DNA of 64,000 nucleotides from Acanthochromis polyacanthus (GCF_021347895.1 NC_067122.1:39366082-39430081), one strand, 5' to 3'; shown: positions 1 through 14,039, numbered from the stretch's first letter. Program-made: numbers and translations. Notes: generated by a model not told the origin, from the sequence alone.

Positions 1-1980
1 TAGTTGGGAGAAAAAAAAGCAACATTCAGATTAATCATTTAAAACTTTATTGTTAAGTGCCATGCTCAACTTCAGATATCAATGTTTTAGATAATTTCTA
101 GACTTGTAATGTATTTTATGCATTTTAACAACCCTACGCAGTCAGTGTCCAATGTGATGTAGTCTGGATGCTTCAAGCTGTTTACTGGGCCTGAAACTAT
201 TGACCTATTTTGAACAGGTAATGCATTTGTTCATTCCATTAAATGAAAGTGTAAGGTGTGTAGGCATTTAATGGTAATAACTGTTCATTCATTTCCTAGT
301 CATGCTACTGTGATGATACAACACACATGGTCAAGGAACAATAGATAAATGGAATTTATTCAGTGACAGTGATGAGATAACAATTGAATTGTCGTGTATT
401 ATTGGTGAAATTGTCATTGTCCTTTGCCAGCAGCCTGTTCAATGTGGAGGACTGTACATGAACAGGTCTGCCTCCTACTTTATGCTTGCATAACCTGCAT
501 GTGTTTGTGTGTGACTTTGTTAAACAGGCTTTTCTTCAGGCCATTATAAGCTATTTTAAAGCTGAGGCCGCAGCGGGTGAGTCATAGCAAGATGAGTGAC
601 GCTGTAGGTGTTGATGGGCCAACAATGTGGATGACATCCCAACATGCTGTGGCTTTAGATGTTACGTATCCTCTGTTATACTATTTCAGCCCTGGCTGAC
701 ACAGGGGACATGTGATTACAGCGCTCTGCAATAAGCCTGCAATCTGTAGTGGAAAGTACAAGAGCTGAGGGTAAATAATTGATGAAGATTCACTGTTCGA
801 AGGCTTGAGTGAGTGAGTGAGTGACTGACTGTCGTCCTGCAGAGAGAATGAAAAGGAGACGGGTACATTGTTCACTGGAGCTTCTTGTTGTTAACTTGTT
901 TTTTTACTCACTTGTTTTTTATGTTTATTTTTCGGCTTGATTTTGCTCAACACCTTCACCTCGCCTGTCATCTCCTTTCTCATCTCCTTTTGTCTTTTTC
1001 CTCTTTTCTATGCAGCTCTTCTATTTTGTTTCCCGTTTCTGTTCCCCCTTCCTGGCTCAGGTGATTTAAGGTATGGCGACAGCTATTGAAACCTGGGGGA
1101 TTAAGTTAAGCTATTTTAGAACCTTGGGCTAACACCACAGTAACTCACACATACACAAACATGTCACTGAAAAACCAGGTGATATGAGGTAGAGAGACAG
1201 AGCTATTTAAATTTAAGGGTGGTGGAGGCAGAGTGTGTGTTCTGGAGACATAGGTCTTCCAGGAGGGGATAACAAGAATGCAGTACATACATGCACACAC
1301 TCACTCTGTCATCTCCTGCTTGGAGAGAAGACAGAGGTGAACAGAAGCTCATATACTCCACCCACACATGTGCAGAAAGAGCATAGTGTGACACAGCTAC
1401 TGTCAAGCTGTTCTCACACCTTGGAAGCCGGAGTATGAGAAGTCAACACCCCGACAAGACCTGCTGGAACTCATCCTCTCTGCAAACCCATAGTGCTGAC
1501 TTATTTCTTCACTAGTCAGAGCTTATGCCTTGTGTGAAGGTATGCTTTCGAGTAATGCACAATGTGAAAATTACGCTTATCGTTACATTTACACAACTTT
1601 ATTGTTGCAGTCTTTCCTCTTCCTGCAAAATGAATACAAGCTGACAACTCCTGAAGCCCGACTACTGCTTTTTGCACCAACTACATGACTTCTTGCTGTG
1701 TGAAAATCCATTGGACATACATGCAAACACCCAAACAATTTCAGATTAGAATTAAAATCACCAGCTATATGGCACATGATGCATTTCCAAGCAATGTATC
1801 TGTCAACTGTTGTAAGTCTGTAAATAAAGGGTAGGAAATTGAACAAAAACAACAATATTCAGAAATTTCATTATTTGAATCGAATAATCACATTTTACTT
1901 GTGAAAAATGAATCAGCAAAAATGACTTGCAAGCACTAATAAATATTTTTGTATGAGTCATTAATATAAGTAATGTGGGA
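1..1980. other. No gene recognised
   Basis: This stretch is AT-rich sequence with only short random open frames on both strands. I see no splice-flanked exon, tRNA or clear repeat end in it. A short GAGT repeat lies near 807-823. It could be intergenic or intronic, and the sequence alone does not decide. Confidence 0.5.
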
Positions 1981-2039
1981 TGGGCTGTTGATAGCAACAA
2001 AAAAACTGAAAATTATCACAATGGTCTGCACAGTTCCTC

Positions 2040-2790
2040 TCAGAGCATTTCAACTTGTTTTGACACAGGAGACTGGAGCATGTATAGGCTAGTTCTACAC
2101 CACTTCCTATCCATACACCAGGTGGCACTATGATTGTTACTGTATATCTGCATGTGAATGTTGTCAGGCTTGGATTCTGTACACACATGTAAAGTTTCAG
2201 GCAGACTGAAACTTGTACAGGGTAGTTACACAGCACTTCCTGTTTCATGGTGAATTGTCGAAATTCCAGGGGCCGCCATGGCCATGCCCTCAAACTTTTG
2301 CAGAACATTTTGATAGCTTTTAATTACCCATGCATGATGCACATCCTGGCAAAATTTGAGCTCTGTTGGAGTAACTTTGTTTGAGTTTGCAGCTTTTAAA
2401 AATGTGCAAAAATTGGTCCAAAATCGTCCAAAGTATGACACGTACTTCAAAATGGCCGACTTAACGTTGGGTTTTTGGTATTGTTGTCGATTACTTTTTT
2501 ATGCATCTTGATGAGTTGCATATGTGTAGCCGTAGTAAATGTTTGAAATTTGTCCCTTTGGAGTCATTTTATCTCACACCTATGCAATTTCCCTAAAATA
2601 TTGAATTTTTGGCTGGTCGTGATGTGTGTGCAAAATTTCATATGTTTTCAAGTATTTTTATTTCTTCAAAACTCCAAATGAAAAGTCCACCAAAAAAGAC
2701 AACCAACAAGATGAAAAATAGTTTCTTGCATTCCAATAGGGTCTTCGCTACATTCTGGGCTCAGACCCTAATAACACTTCTATGTTTGAT
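2040..2790. repeat. Interspersed fish-type repeat of unassigned class
   Basis: The block has the phrasing of a common teleost repeat: a stretch on 'aaaatggccgactt' near 2449-2462, and a terminal part near 2738-2783 that reads as 'aatagggtcttcgc', then 'gctcagaccctaataa'. No open frame of note covers it. The boundaries are estimates, and the class (SINE, Helitron tail or other) cannot be fixed by eye. Confidence 0.4.
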
Positions 2791-3010
2791 AGTACTTTTC
2801 AAGCTTAAGTGCTTTCTATGTTAAACTGAAGAGGAAAAGGAAACCAAACATCCAAACAACCCTGTTTAAGCCTCCAGTTGTATTGTTTAAAACAAACAGA
2901 AACACCAGAGAACAGAATAGGAGTGACCCCAAAATAAGTCAGATAAAGTCCATATGTCCAACAGATGAAAGTGCAAATTCAAAGTAAAATCAATGCGTTC
3001 ATCACATTTC

Positions 3011-4160
3011 AGACTTTATTAGGCACACGTTGCTAGTTGGACCCCCTTTTGCCTTAAGAACTGTCTTAATTCTTCATGGCATACTTTCAACAAAGTGTTG
3101 GAAACATTCCTCTGAGATTTTGGTCCATATTGACATGATAGCATCACAGTTGCTGCACATTTGTCAGTTGTACATCCATGATGCCAATCTCCTGTTCCAC
3201 CACATCCCAACAGTGCTCTATTGGATTGAGATCTAGTGACTGTGAAGGTTGTTGGAGTACAGTGAACTCATTGTCATTGAGCTTTGTGACATGGTGCAAT
3301 ATCCTGCTGGAAATAGCCATCAGAAAATGGGTACACTGGGGTCATAAAGGGATGGATATGATTAGCAGCAATACTCAGATAGACTGTGGCATTTAAATGA
3401 TGCTCAGTTGGTACTAAGGGACCCAAAGTGTGACACGACAATATCCCCCTCACCATTACACCACCACCAGCATGAACTGTGGATACAAGGCAGGATGGAT
3501 CCATGCTTTCATGTTGTTTACGCTAAATTATGACCATCTGAATGTCACAGCTGAAACAGAGACTCAGACAATTTTGCAATGTTCTATTGTTCAATTTTGG
3601 TGAACCTGTGTGAATTGTAGCCTCAGTTTCCTGTTCTTAGCTGACAGGAGTGGCACCCGGTGTGGTCTTCTGCTGCTGTTGTCATCTTCTTCAAGGTTGG
3701 ATGTGTTGTGCATTCAGAAATGGTATTCCTCATTCACTGGTCGTAACAAGTGTTTTTTCGAGTAACTGTTGTCTTTCTATCATCTCCAACCAGTCTGCCC
3801 ATTCTCCTCTGACCTCTCACATCCACGAGGCATTTTCTTCCACACAGCTGCTGCTCACCAGGTATTTACTCTTTTTCAGGCCATTCTCTGTAAACCCTAG
3901 AGATGGTTGTGCGTGAAAATCACAGTAGATCAGCAGTTTCTGAAATACTCAGACCAGTTGTCTGACACCAACAACCATGCCACATTCAGAGTCACTTAAA
4001 TCCCCTTTCTTCCCCATTCTGATGCTCAGTTTGAACTTCAGCAAGCTGTCCTGACCACGTTTGCATGCCTAAATGCATTAAGTTGTGGTCATGTGATTGG
4101 TTGATTAGCTATTGGTGTTAACAAGCCATTGAACAGGTATACCTAATAAAGTGGCTGGTG
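3011..4160 (-). mobile_element. Degenerate Tc1-like DNA transposon
   Basis: The two ends are inverted copies of a short motif: 'actttattaggcacac' at the left, and 'ggtatacctaataaagtg' read on the plus strand at the right. Between them lies a decayed transposase on the minus strand. The length of about 1.15 kb is slightly below that of full fish Tc1 elements, in line with small deletions. No clean TA duplication can be assigned because both ends are eroded. Confidence 0.75.
3030..4017 (-). pseudogene. Broken Tc1-like transposase
   Basis: Read on the minus strand, the gene begins at about 4017 with MGKKGDLSDSECGM, a usual start for one fish Tc1 group. It should continue through a paired-like DNA-binding part into a DDE catalytic core. 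The longest surviving piece (3274-3504) holds GGGVMVRGILS and DGYFQQDIAPCHKA, the region of the second catalytic Asp. In this family the second motif usually reads QQDNAPCH, so N-to-I is a change beside the catalytic Asp. Several frame changes and a lost stretch before the third acidic residue mean that no full protein can be made. I infer an old, dead copy. Confidence 0.7.
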
Positions 4161-6332
4161 AGGATATGTATGTATATATAAATGCAAAGAAAGGGCAAAT
4201 AAGTTCATCACGCTCACATAGAACAAATGTAAAAGAACAAAAAATGTTAATAAAATGATATAATGGTGTAAACTATAAGGATGTACAGCTAAAAATATAA
4301 ATAACACAGTTACACAAGTTATTATTTTTTTCTTGGGGGTTGGTGGGGAACAAAAGCAGAGGTGAAAGGATGCCTGATGTTGAACTTGCATCTGTCAAGG
4401 TGCCGCAAACAACTAAATAAGTGCTGATGTTGTTCTGAGTCTGCTGGTTGTGCAAGTAGACAGCTTGCTAACAATGCCTCAACAACTTAGTCTCTCGGTG
4501 CTGTGCTTACAGCTTGTTGTATTTTGCTGCCTCAAAGTCGCCCACAGGAATACAAATAATAATGCAATAATGATACAAGTGATGCATTACAGCAAGTAAA
4601 GCCTGCTGAGTGAGAATAGCAGGCTTCTGCCTATAGAGCTGAGTTAACAAACAACACACACACACACACACACACACATTGCAGCTGGATCATGCAGTAC
4701 TTCACATTTGTTCCAACCTTACAGCAATTTTAATATACCGGCCACAGTCAGATTTACAGGTCATGTCATGCGTCTGTGCCTAAAGTCCACACACTCATCA
4801 AAAGTTGTGGGTTTACGCAATTTTTATGTCAGACTTATATTCATGGAATCTACTGACTCAGCCAGAGAAGGACATTTATACATATAATCTTTAAGGCTCA
4901 AGGATTCAGAATCTTTTCACGATGTTAATGCAAAGAAGCTTTGACTGGCAGGAACAACATTTAATTTATGTTTTGATCCTACTGAGTTGTCACATGACAC
5001 CTAATTTGATTTAACAGCCTCCTTTTCTGAATGATCTAAAATAACACACAACATATGTGAACTCCATTCTATGTCTTCTAATGCAACAGTAAATATGCTG
5101 AGCAAAGTGCAACTTTTAATTGGATTATTGTTGAATTCTGTTCTCTTTCCTTCATCATTTTCCTTTTCTTATTTAGAGCCAGGTTCGCCATTGGCTTAGT
5201 TTGTAGATTATTTAACAGATCATTTTTAATTGTTAGTCTGCGTATCAAATGTTATTTCCCTCAGAGTTCATAATGCAATAGAAAATTAATGAATATCCTA
5301 AGTATACGGTCAAATTTACAAGTTTATTTCTCAGAGTAATTTAGTAGCATAAACTTCCCCAAATATTTGTCTACTTCTAAGGTTTAACTGTCAGACTCTG
5401 AGCACAAACCTCCAGTGGGACTCTGGCATTAAAACTTCAAGGTTACAAAAACATTATTGAGTTCATTTAACTGGTTCACAGCACAGAGAATGTAAACATG
5501 ACAAAGCAGTTGCTCCGTACTCCTCTCTCTCCTCCGTTTCTGTGTCTTCACCACCATCCTCACCATTACCTGCAGACTCCTTAAATAAATCAGCTTTATT
5601 TTTACACATTTTGTGGAATTAGCTGCGAGTCTTCTCTGTTTTGGCAGTGACTGTTACAACTTGGTCAACTACGACTTTATTCAGTTGTGTTTCTAACTGC
5701 TTCTTGCTATGACTGATTTTATTAACTGTGACACTGCAGCTCAGATAAACTACTGAACATTTGTATATAAGATATATAATGCCAGGTCTGGCAAAAAAAA
5801 AAAAAAAAACTGCACAAGAGTGGCTCAGCAGGAAAGTTCCTAAACTTGTAAATGACTCATCAAATGAAAGAGGGTCATGGAATCCACCAAAACAGATAAC
5901 TTTCTTGTTCAGTGGTGGTTCTTTGAGAAAGATCATGTTTTACAGGAAAACAACTACATTTCTCAAACGCTTTTTTCATTTAGATTTGGTGTCAAGTCGA
6001 CTACTTAAAGGTTAAATCAGCAATTGTATCATTACAGATCATAGATTCAGTGAATATCAGTGACTGTTTTGTGTGTGTGTGTGGAAAAATCTACTGGTTT
6101 CTTATCAACATCCTGCACAGGACAGACGAAAATGGAAATTGAAGGGAAGTTGGAGGCAAGGTGGCTCCCTGAACATGCTAACTCCCAACAATCCTTCTCT
6201 ACAGACTGCAACCTTATATCCTGTTATTAAATTAATTCACTTGTAAATTGTGCTTTTTACAAAATGTCAAACAAGACTATGTTCAGAAGTAGGCATTCAC
6301 ATACAAGCAGCAGAAAAATGGTGACACTGGCC

Positions 6333-6333
<1 letters not shown>

Positions 6334-6363
<30 letters not shown>

Positions 6364-6366
6364 AAA
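6334..6366. repeat. (AAAT)n microsatellite
   Basis: About eight tandem AAAT units follow 'ggcctaa'. This is simple sequence with no gene around it. Confidence 0.9.
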
Positions 6367-9300
6367 GCTCAGCCACCGGCTGAGGCTGTGAAAACTTGAT
6401 GCTGTGATTGATTTTGAGTCAAAGGACACAGAACGCTTTTGTCTGGAAATCCATGGCAATAGCTTCAGTTTTGTATCATGTATGTCAGCAGTGTAAATGA
6501 ACAGTTATGTTTCACACTAAAACATTTATAACAGAGACAAAAGCTGTACTACATCCTCTATATATATCGGAGAAGCTACAAGCCACAGCATACTAAAACC
6601 GGAACACAAATTACATGCAGCTGCTGTGTCCTCCAAATGGATTATTCATCAGGAAAACATTCTGAATTCACTGCAGTTTTGTTTCACACCTCTGATTGGC
6701 TTCATCTCCATGGCACAGGTGGCTGAGGCTCATGGGTATCATAGTGTTTCAAAACATATGCCAAATCAAATTAGGGGAGGGGAAAAAGCATTATCTCTGG
6801 AACTAAAAACAATTTAAGAAAAAAATAAAGAAATGGGAAACATATGCTGTAAATCAGAACTTTGTTATGGTATAGCCAAGTGGTTTTTGTTTGAGCAGTC
6901 ATAGTGGGGAGAGATGCTCTTTTGGTGTGGTAAGATGCTTGCAGATTACCTGCAGGTCTATGTTTGTGATCACTGATTGACAGTTTGGATCACCTTCAGT
7001 TACACTTGAAAAAAAAAAAGCAAAATCTATGTCATTGTTCTTTCAAAAAGAATTGCGCCACAAAGGATATTTTCTCAAGTGGCTTTTAAGTTTACTTTCA
7101 AAATGCAAAAACAGTTTGGGTCTTTGTAGAAAGGTGGCCAGGTGTGGGACACCCCAAAGGTAATGCCTTGACTACTTTGCATTACTGACAGAGATGGACA
7201 AGGTGACTTGAAGTAAAAGGACAATGGGGAGGACGGGAAGAGGAGAAGGACAAATTGGAGGTAAACAAAGTGGAGGAACAGGACAGTGTAGAAGCTAAAG
7301 TAATGTTCTATCTTCTTACATGCTAGCTCACTGCAGTTATCTTGCTAACTTATAAGGATTCATCTCAGTTGACATTTGAACAAAATGCTTAACAGGCATC
7401 ATTAAAAATAGCATATTGTATGTCATTAATATTTGTCTCACATTTGAGTGCCCACCATTTGGGATGTCATAATACCACATTTGACACATATATATCCATG
7501 GGTCATCTATACCAGCTTTACTCTATGGAGGGTCATGGCCGGATGATACCGAATCCCAATCTGACAGTATTTTCCTATGCAATACACACTACACGCACAT
7601 TAAAGTTATCAGAGTCAATCCATTGTACATGCTTGATGACTAAATAGCTCTGCAATACATTAGGGGAAAAAGTACGTATCTGAGATGTTCTTTAGGTGCC
7701 TAAGGTGTCAGAAACGTATTGTAAAGCTCCAGTTGTGCAATGGCTGAAATAATTGTATAGAGGGGGTAGGGTTTACTGTGGCACCAATGTCTTTAAAAGA
7801 AGGAAAAGACCTGTATTCTCTTCATGTATGTCAGGAAATACACTGTAGATTAGTCGTAGTAACTCGTTGAACCATCAGGTGGAGTCTCTTACTATTTAAC
7901 ATTGTATCAGCCTTGAACAATAGAAGCAATTCCGTGGAATACGGGCAATCAGAGAGAATTGTGGGAATTTAACTAGCAACGGACCTCATGACAGAAATAT
8001 CTATGAGGCTTAATGTCCTTCAACCAGAGCTCATATGTATTATGCGAAGCGTCCAGCTACAACTTGAGTTATCCTCTTCTCTGCCACTTGGGTGACAATG
8101 GATGTAATCAACGAATCAGGATAGGTGCTGATACTGAAGACTTATGCTGTGATTTCAGGTAATAATCACTACAGTAGACCTTCTGTGACAGTTAAAATCT
8201 TGGATCTGAACTTCTTTTGATACCTGGTTGTTATATAAGGTTTGCTGCTGAAACTCACCATGAATTGAGTGGACATGAGCCTGTTTTTGTGTGTGTGTGT
8301 GTTTAGATAAGTTTCAGGTGTTCCCTTCTTTAATTCCAAATGCTACCAAATGACACCTTTTTTTTTTTGTCTATAACTTGTTGTTTTTCATTTTTATTTT
8401 TGGTTCTTTTTTTCTAAGTACAGGTCATGACAACACTGCACTTGCGTCCACCACTTCACAAATTATTCTTGTCCACTATCTTTAGTGCTAATGGCGTCAT
8501 TGATACCAACAGAAAAAACAAGCGGCATCGCATTTTATATATTTTTTGCATCAATAAAGTATCAATGCTCGTGACATCTCTACCTGCTTTTGTGAAGCAG
8601 TTTTTTGTTGCGATGAGCTGGGTTATTGCCATCTTTACTTTCGATCTTGCAGCTCTTTTTTGCCAGTCAGTCAGCAATGCCATAAGGCTTGTTTTTTAGT
8701 GAAATTCAGGTTGAAAATGTTTATAAAATTTCAGCAAAACTTGTAAAAATCTCCATGGGGCTATTCCATATAAACCATCTCTAGAAAACATTGTTGGAAA
8801 TGTTGGTCTTGCCAAGTATGAAAAAAAAAGCATGGGGAGAAAAAATGCTAAAGGAAAGAAACACTTTTCTTTTTCTGGTTTAATAGAAGGGATTGTTAGG
8901 CTGTATGGGAATTAGGTATGAACAAATGTATCATATACCTTCACAAGACATGCCAAAACTTTTACGTAACAGTCTTTAGAAATATGACAGCAAATTCAAA
9001 TACTGTTTCTGCAATAATGTTCAGATTTAAAGTCAATCTGTATTTGAATGTCCAATAGAAAGCTGTTTCTTTGAAACAAATAACTTAAATTGGAATTTTA
9101 TGTCCAAATTATGAAGCTGATGGTAGCTCTCCCACATTCTGCAATATATCCATTTGTTTCATTAGAAGTTTACTTTTCTCTTTATTAAGGAAGCAGGCAA
9201 CAATCAAACACTTGGCATTAGACATCTTATGAGCATGAATAAACACTCACAAACACTTATAGAGATGATTGGAGCTGTTTGCCTCTAAATAATTGAATGT

Positions 9301-9977
9301 ACAAAGAGCAGAAATAAGCTTATTTCTTTTTCATCACCAACATGTTACAAAAAAAACTGCTTCTTTTCCAACTTGCTTCTTTTCAGTAATGGAACAATCT
9401 GTCTGATCTCTGGGCATTTTTAGCATTTCATTGTGTATTCTTTATTTTTCTTTTTCATTTGTTTTTAGGGATTCAGTGTCAGTGGAAGAACCCACCAACT
9501 TCATTTCCACGTGAAACGACTGGTTTTCTTTCATACACAAGGTCACACAGCTCTGTCTCCTTCTCTCTGCAGCTGTTTGGTTGTTCTTTCCAAGAATATG
9601 GCTTCCTTTTTTTTCATTTGCTTCCATTAGTAGCACGGTCAGGTAATGCATTGTTTTCTTTTGATGATCGGGACATCGCTAAAAGGTGGTCCAGAGGAAC
9701 AGAGTGATTCTTTGTAGAAGCATATGTGCCTGCAGATGACCTCTGTTCTCCTCTCTTTTGTCCGTCTCTGGCTCCCTTTGCCTCCATTTCCTCCATTTCT
9801 TTTATAGCTCCATGGTACAAATTATTTTTTCTACTTACCCAAATTCACTCCCCATCTCTGTTATTCCATAGGCTTTCATAGCGTAATTAGCAGGTTTTGA
9901 GTTTAACGAAATGACCCATGGACCAAAACACCTCGAATAAAGAGTACAGAGTGAACCGTCTGTTCTACTGTCTAATG

Positions 9978-10011
9978 CACAGATATTATGACGTTGTTCA
10001 TAATATCTGTG
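9978..10011. repeat. Perfect 14-bp stem hairpin
   Basis: The arm 'cacagatattatga' is followed by a six-base loop and its exact reverse complement. It is AT-rich and lies in otherwise unmarked sequence. It could be a remnant of a small palindromic element; no function can be claimed. Confidence 0.7.
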
Positions 10012-10279
10012 TAGTTGACAGTAGGTGAACAGACAGCTCACATTTCTGTTGGATGTGAGAGAAATGGGAATGTGTAAGACCTAAGTAACTCTGAAAAGGG
10101 CCAATTATCAGGGCCAGGCAACTGGCTCAGAGCATCACTGAAATCTCAACATTTGTAGGGTGTTCCTATCCAGAAGTGGTGAGTATCTCTTCAGAGGATT
10201 GAAAAAATATGAACTAGCGATGAGGCTGATGATGAGGGCAACGTAGGTTATTGTCCATGTTCAACACTGCAGGACTGCT

Positions 10280-10975
10280 GTGGCACAAGTTTATTGATGT
10301 TTTGGGGAGAGGTGTGCCACAACAACACACACTGCATGCTGTAGCTTGCAGAGGATGGATAGAACTTTACAGCTTAATGTACCGACAATAGGCATACATG
10401 TTGAAATTTGACTTTGGAGCAATTGAGAAAATTGCTTATTCTGACGATTTATGATCTTTTGTACATCATGTGAGCAACTGAGTACATGAGCACCTTTACC
10501 TGGAGAGTGTGATGCTTTGAGCAAAGTGCTGCTGGGATACCTTGGGTATCAGACATGTACATGAACATCATTTTGCACATGCCAACTACCTAAACATTCT
10601 CATAACTCATGAGACTTACTCATGAGTCATGGTCCTGTTTTTTTGCTGGTCCGTTGGGCTTTGGATGATCGTTTTCTCCCTGTCAGTCATGTGTTGTTTG
10701 AGCTGGTGGGACAGCATGCCCTCGATGGGGGAACACTTGAAGGAATTTGCGATCTTGTTCCAGCCACATCCTGCTGTACTGCATATATTGCTCCAAAAGG
10801 TTTGAAGAGCATTACAAAGAGTTCAAGCTGCTGCCTTGTCCTCCGCATTTTCCAGATTTCAGTCTGAGTGAGGACCATGATGGATGTACTTTGGATTAAC
10901 AGAACTTAATTGCTTTACAGCAAGCATCTTGGTGACAGATATGATAGAACTCCATTGGTGACAACTATAGGGTCA
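10280..10975 (+). mobile_element. Very degenerate Tc1-like remnant
   Basis: The part around 10825-10965 resembles the C-terminal coding region of a fish Tc1 group on the plus strand ('ccttgtcctccgcattttcc', then 'catcttggtgacagatat'). No frame stays open and no inverted ends are visible. Attribution rests on resemblance to a known phrase only. Confidence 0.3.
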
Positions 10976-10983
10976 TTGACATG

Positions 10984-11065
10984 TACACTACTAGTCAAAA
11001 GTTTGGACACAGTTTCATTCATTTGATGAATGAGAAAGTGTGTCCAAACTTTGGCTGGTAGTGTA
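10984..11065. mobile_element. 82-bp hairpin made of two Tc1 ends
   Basis: The sequence begins TACACTACTAGTCAAAAGTT and closes with the near-perfect reverse complement, bounded by TA on both sides. The arm matches the outer end known from a fish Tc1 family ('agtcaaaagtttggacaca'). All internal sequence is missing, so the element is only its two tips, joined around a palindromic centre 'attcatttgatgaat'. TA at both edges fits the Tc1/mariner target site. Confidence 0.8.
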
Positions 11066-11400
11066 GGTGTATTTAGTCATATGCTCCAAGGATAAACCCA
11101 AAAGCCTTTGTGATCCCCTGATGTTCTCTCTACTACTATGGGGTTGAAATGTGTGATTTTTACAGCTTTGGTCATTAGCTTGATGACCAGTGTTGTTTTG
11201 TTATTGTTTTATTTATTTTTTATATTTTCCCCTGTGTTTTTTTTTTTTATGACTGTACATCCGTGGGTCTTCTCCTGACTGGCTGGATGCATGAGTTTGG
11301 CTTTGAGTTAAGTAATCCTCAATGCTTGATTACATTTTTAGTGTGAAACTTGACAGTCTATTGGATGTCCAGTGCCTCATGGTTTGTGTTCAAATGGCTG

Positions 11401-11772
11401 TACACAGCCGTTTAAAACGTTGGAGTCACTTAGAAATGTCTTTATTTTTGAAAGAAAGGCTTTTTTTTTTCAATGAAGATACCAATAAATAAATGATAAA
11501 TCCAGTGTAGACATTGTTAATGTGGTAAATGACTATTCTAGCTGGAAACAGCTTTTAATGGAATATCTACATAGAGGTACAGAGGAACATTTCCAGCTAC
11601 CATCACTTCTAATGCTACATTGTGTTAGCTAATGGTGTTGAAAGGCTAATTGATAATTAGAAAACCCTTGTACAATTATGTTAGCACAGGAATAAAAGCG
11701 TGAGTTTTCATGGAAAACATGAAATTGGGAAATGTTTTACTGGGTGACCCTAAACTCTTGAACAGTAATGTA
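11401..11772. mobile_element. Tc1-derived MITE
   Basis: The left end carries 'gttggagtcacttagaaatg' and the right end 'gggtgaccctaaactcttga', which are the two ends of a fish Tc1 family whose usual tips read as 'ggggtcac' and 'gtgacccc'. TA lies at both edges. Only about 370 bp remain, with no transposase, so this is an internal-deletion copy that would depend on another element's transposase. Confidence 0.7.
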
Positions 11773-14035
11773 GCTAAATGTTGATTAACATCGTGGTTGT
11801 TTGTGACCATGTTTCCATGTTTTCAGTTGACCACAGTGTGCAGCTGTTCTACTAGGATGACTAAAAATTCATTGATGTCTATTAACATGCAATGCTCTTG
11901 GATTAATTTCTGTCATTGTATAAGAAAGACTGAATTCTGTCTGCAAGATGAACTGTGTAGTGGAATGCCCTCAAAAATCCTGACACCTGAACAATAAAGT
12001 AAAATTTCTACTATTTCTGCTAAATTCACATTTGATATTTGCTTACACAATGTGCAATCGATTAAAAGATTTTATTACGTATATAACTGTGAGAAAGTGA
12101 AAGGTGGGAGGATTTCAAACATATATGCTGTTAAAGTTCAACTACAAATAGTTTTCTTAATAGTGGTTTGATCTTTACATCGTGACAACTACAGGTAACA
12201 CAAACTGCAGTTCTATGCCAGTCACAGTGTGACATCAGTTACATTTTTAGTAGCCTAGCAACAATTGCAACCATCAACTTCAAAAATTAGCTTGTTGAAT
12301 TCCTCCCTCATTGCCTTCCTAATTGCTGTGGACACTGCAAAACATTTTCTCTTTTAAACTAAAATAAATAAATAAATCACTTTCACAGAAGTAATGGTAC
12401 AGTAGACAAACTAACAAGACGTGACCAAACATTTGCTTTAAATGCTTTGTATTGTAAGCATGGGTATTCAATGAATAATCAATTCAAAATGTTTACTCAC
12501 TTGCCTAATTTTAATTCACTCGCTCTCCACTTCATACATTTTCTCATTTTGCTCTCTCTTGCCATGCTCCCTTCCTTTCTAATCTCCAGGACCAAGATGC
12601 TATTTTATTTGTATCTATTAGGATCAGGAGCAGGCAAAGCACTGCTGTCTTCTGATGGCTTGTTTGCTGAGAGGTGACCCAGTGCAACAACACCATGATG
12701 AGGATCTGGTTCAGAGGAGAATACAAATGAAACCTGTGGCTGATCCAGCTAAAAATCAAGGGAAATACACATTTTAAGTGACTCTACATACCCTCAAGGA
12801 ATAAATTTAAGCTTTATGTACATGGGTCAGCTTTAACCTCACTACATTCAGCTTCCCACTAAGAGGCAAACACAAAATCTGCTCTTCTCTTCACCTGGAG
12901 GTTCATATCTGCAGTAAACATCAGGCCATATCACTCTCATTCCTGACTGTGACTGCAGAAATGAAATGTGGCTACAGAACCTGAAAAGTCCACATTATCC
13001 TGCAGGACTACAGAGATGAGCACTGGGTGTGCAGCCTCTGAAGGACAGAAATAAAGCTCCAAGTGCTGTGCTATGAAGCAGAATTGGTTTCAAAATGCTA
13101 ATGACTGCTATGTATGTGTTAGGTGAGAAGATGAAAATAAGGTGACTGCTTTATTCTGGTATTGCACAGTTTCTCTGTTGGTCTTCAAGACTTCATAGAA
13201 CCACAGTTATGTCTGTAACTCTTCATAATCATAAAGAGCTGGTCATAGCTTGTAACTGTAGCTGAAGGTCACATTAAACTGGTCGACCTGCACATCTTAG
13301 ACAATTGCTTCTATCCTCAAGATAATTCGAAGCAAAAAAAAAGAACATATACCAGCCAAAATGTTTTGTTTTCACACATCGAATATTCTTCTGCATCACA
13401 TGTCTACATTCAAGCAAACTAAACTTTCCAAGACATGTGCTGTAACTGGATAACTCGTGGTTTTACATCTTTCTCAGGATTAACATCAAATAGAGGATGA
13501 CAGAAAATCAATGGTAGGCATCACACTTTTTTGTTCATGCAGTGAATTTTTATCTAAACCACTTTTTTTTAACACATTTCGATATCTAAAGAGCAATGCT
13601 AAAGCAGACTGTCACATTTTAACAAATGTACAATTTGCTATGCCAACAGCTATGACTATATTAAAGCTCATTTACACAGGTGCTGAATAGACAGAGAAGG
13701 TGTGATGACACATTTTCTCTGCAGAACATTTGCTGTTCATGTAATACCTTCTGTAGACATGTGAATATGGCATATATTTGCACATCTCCCTGCTGCTGCT
13801 GCATATGGCTCGTGGTTATTTATATAATGTTTTCACCAAATTTGTGTAGCACAGAAATTGACATCTTTGGATGCAGATGTTATTTTTTTGTACTGAACAT
13901 TTTTTTTATAGTCGTGTTGTTTTAAAAATGCATTTTGCTTGTCCTGAGTGTAATAAATCCTTTTTTTTCAGTGTCTCTTCAAGAAGTCAGTTAAGCATCT
14001 TGTTACCAGTTGTAGCTGCTGTTCTACATACATTA
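11773..14035. other. No gene recognised
   Basis: AT-rich sequence with short chance open frames only. The frame at 13680-13925 is Cys-rich and hydrophobic at its end, but it has no recognisable domain and no flanking splice or promoter signs. Confidence 0.45.
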
Positions 14036-14039
14036 TAAC

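Larger units (their letters stand above)
4161..10279. other. No gene recognised; a few microsatellites and a hairpin
   Basis: About 6 kb of AT-rich sequence without a recognisable gene or a clear element end. It holds a (CA)n run at 4654-4678, poly-A at 5793-5809, an (AAAT)n run at about 6334-6366, and the perfect hairpin at 9978-10011, listed separately. Open frames here are 60-105 codons, lack recognisable motifs and overlap on both strands, as expected by chance. Confidence 0.45.

Noticed and set aside
681..875. Short minus-strand frame, Ser-rich
   Set aside because: No motif, and Ser richness comes from a GAGT repeat; chance frame.
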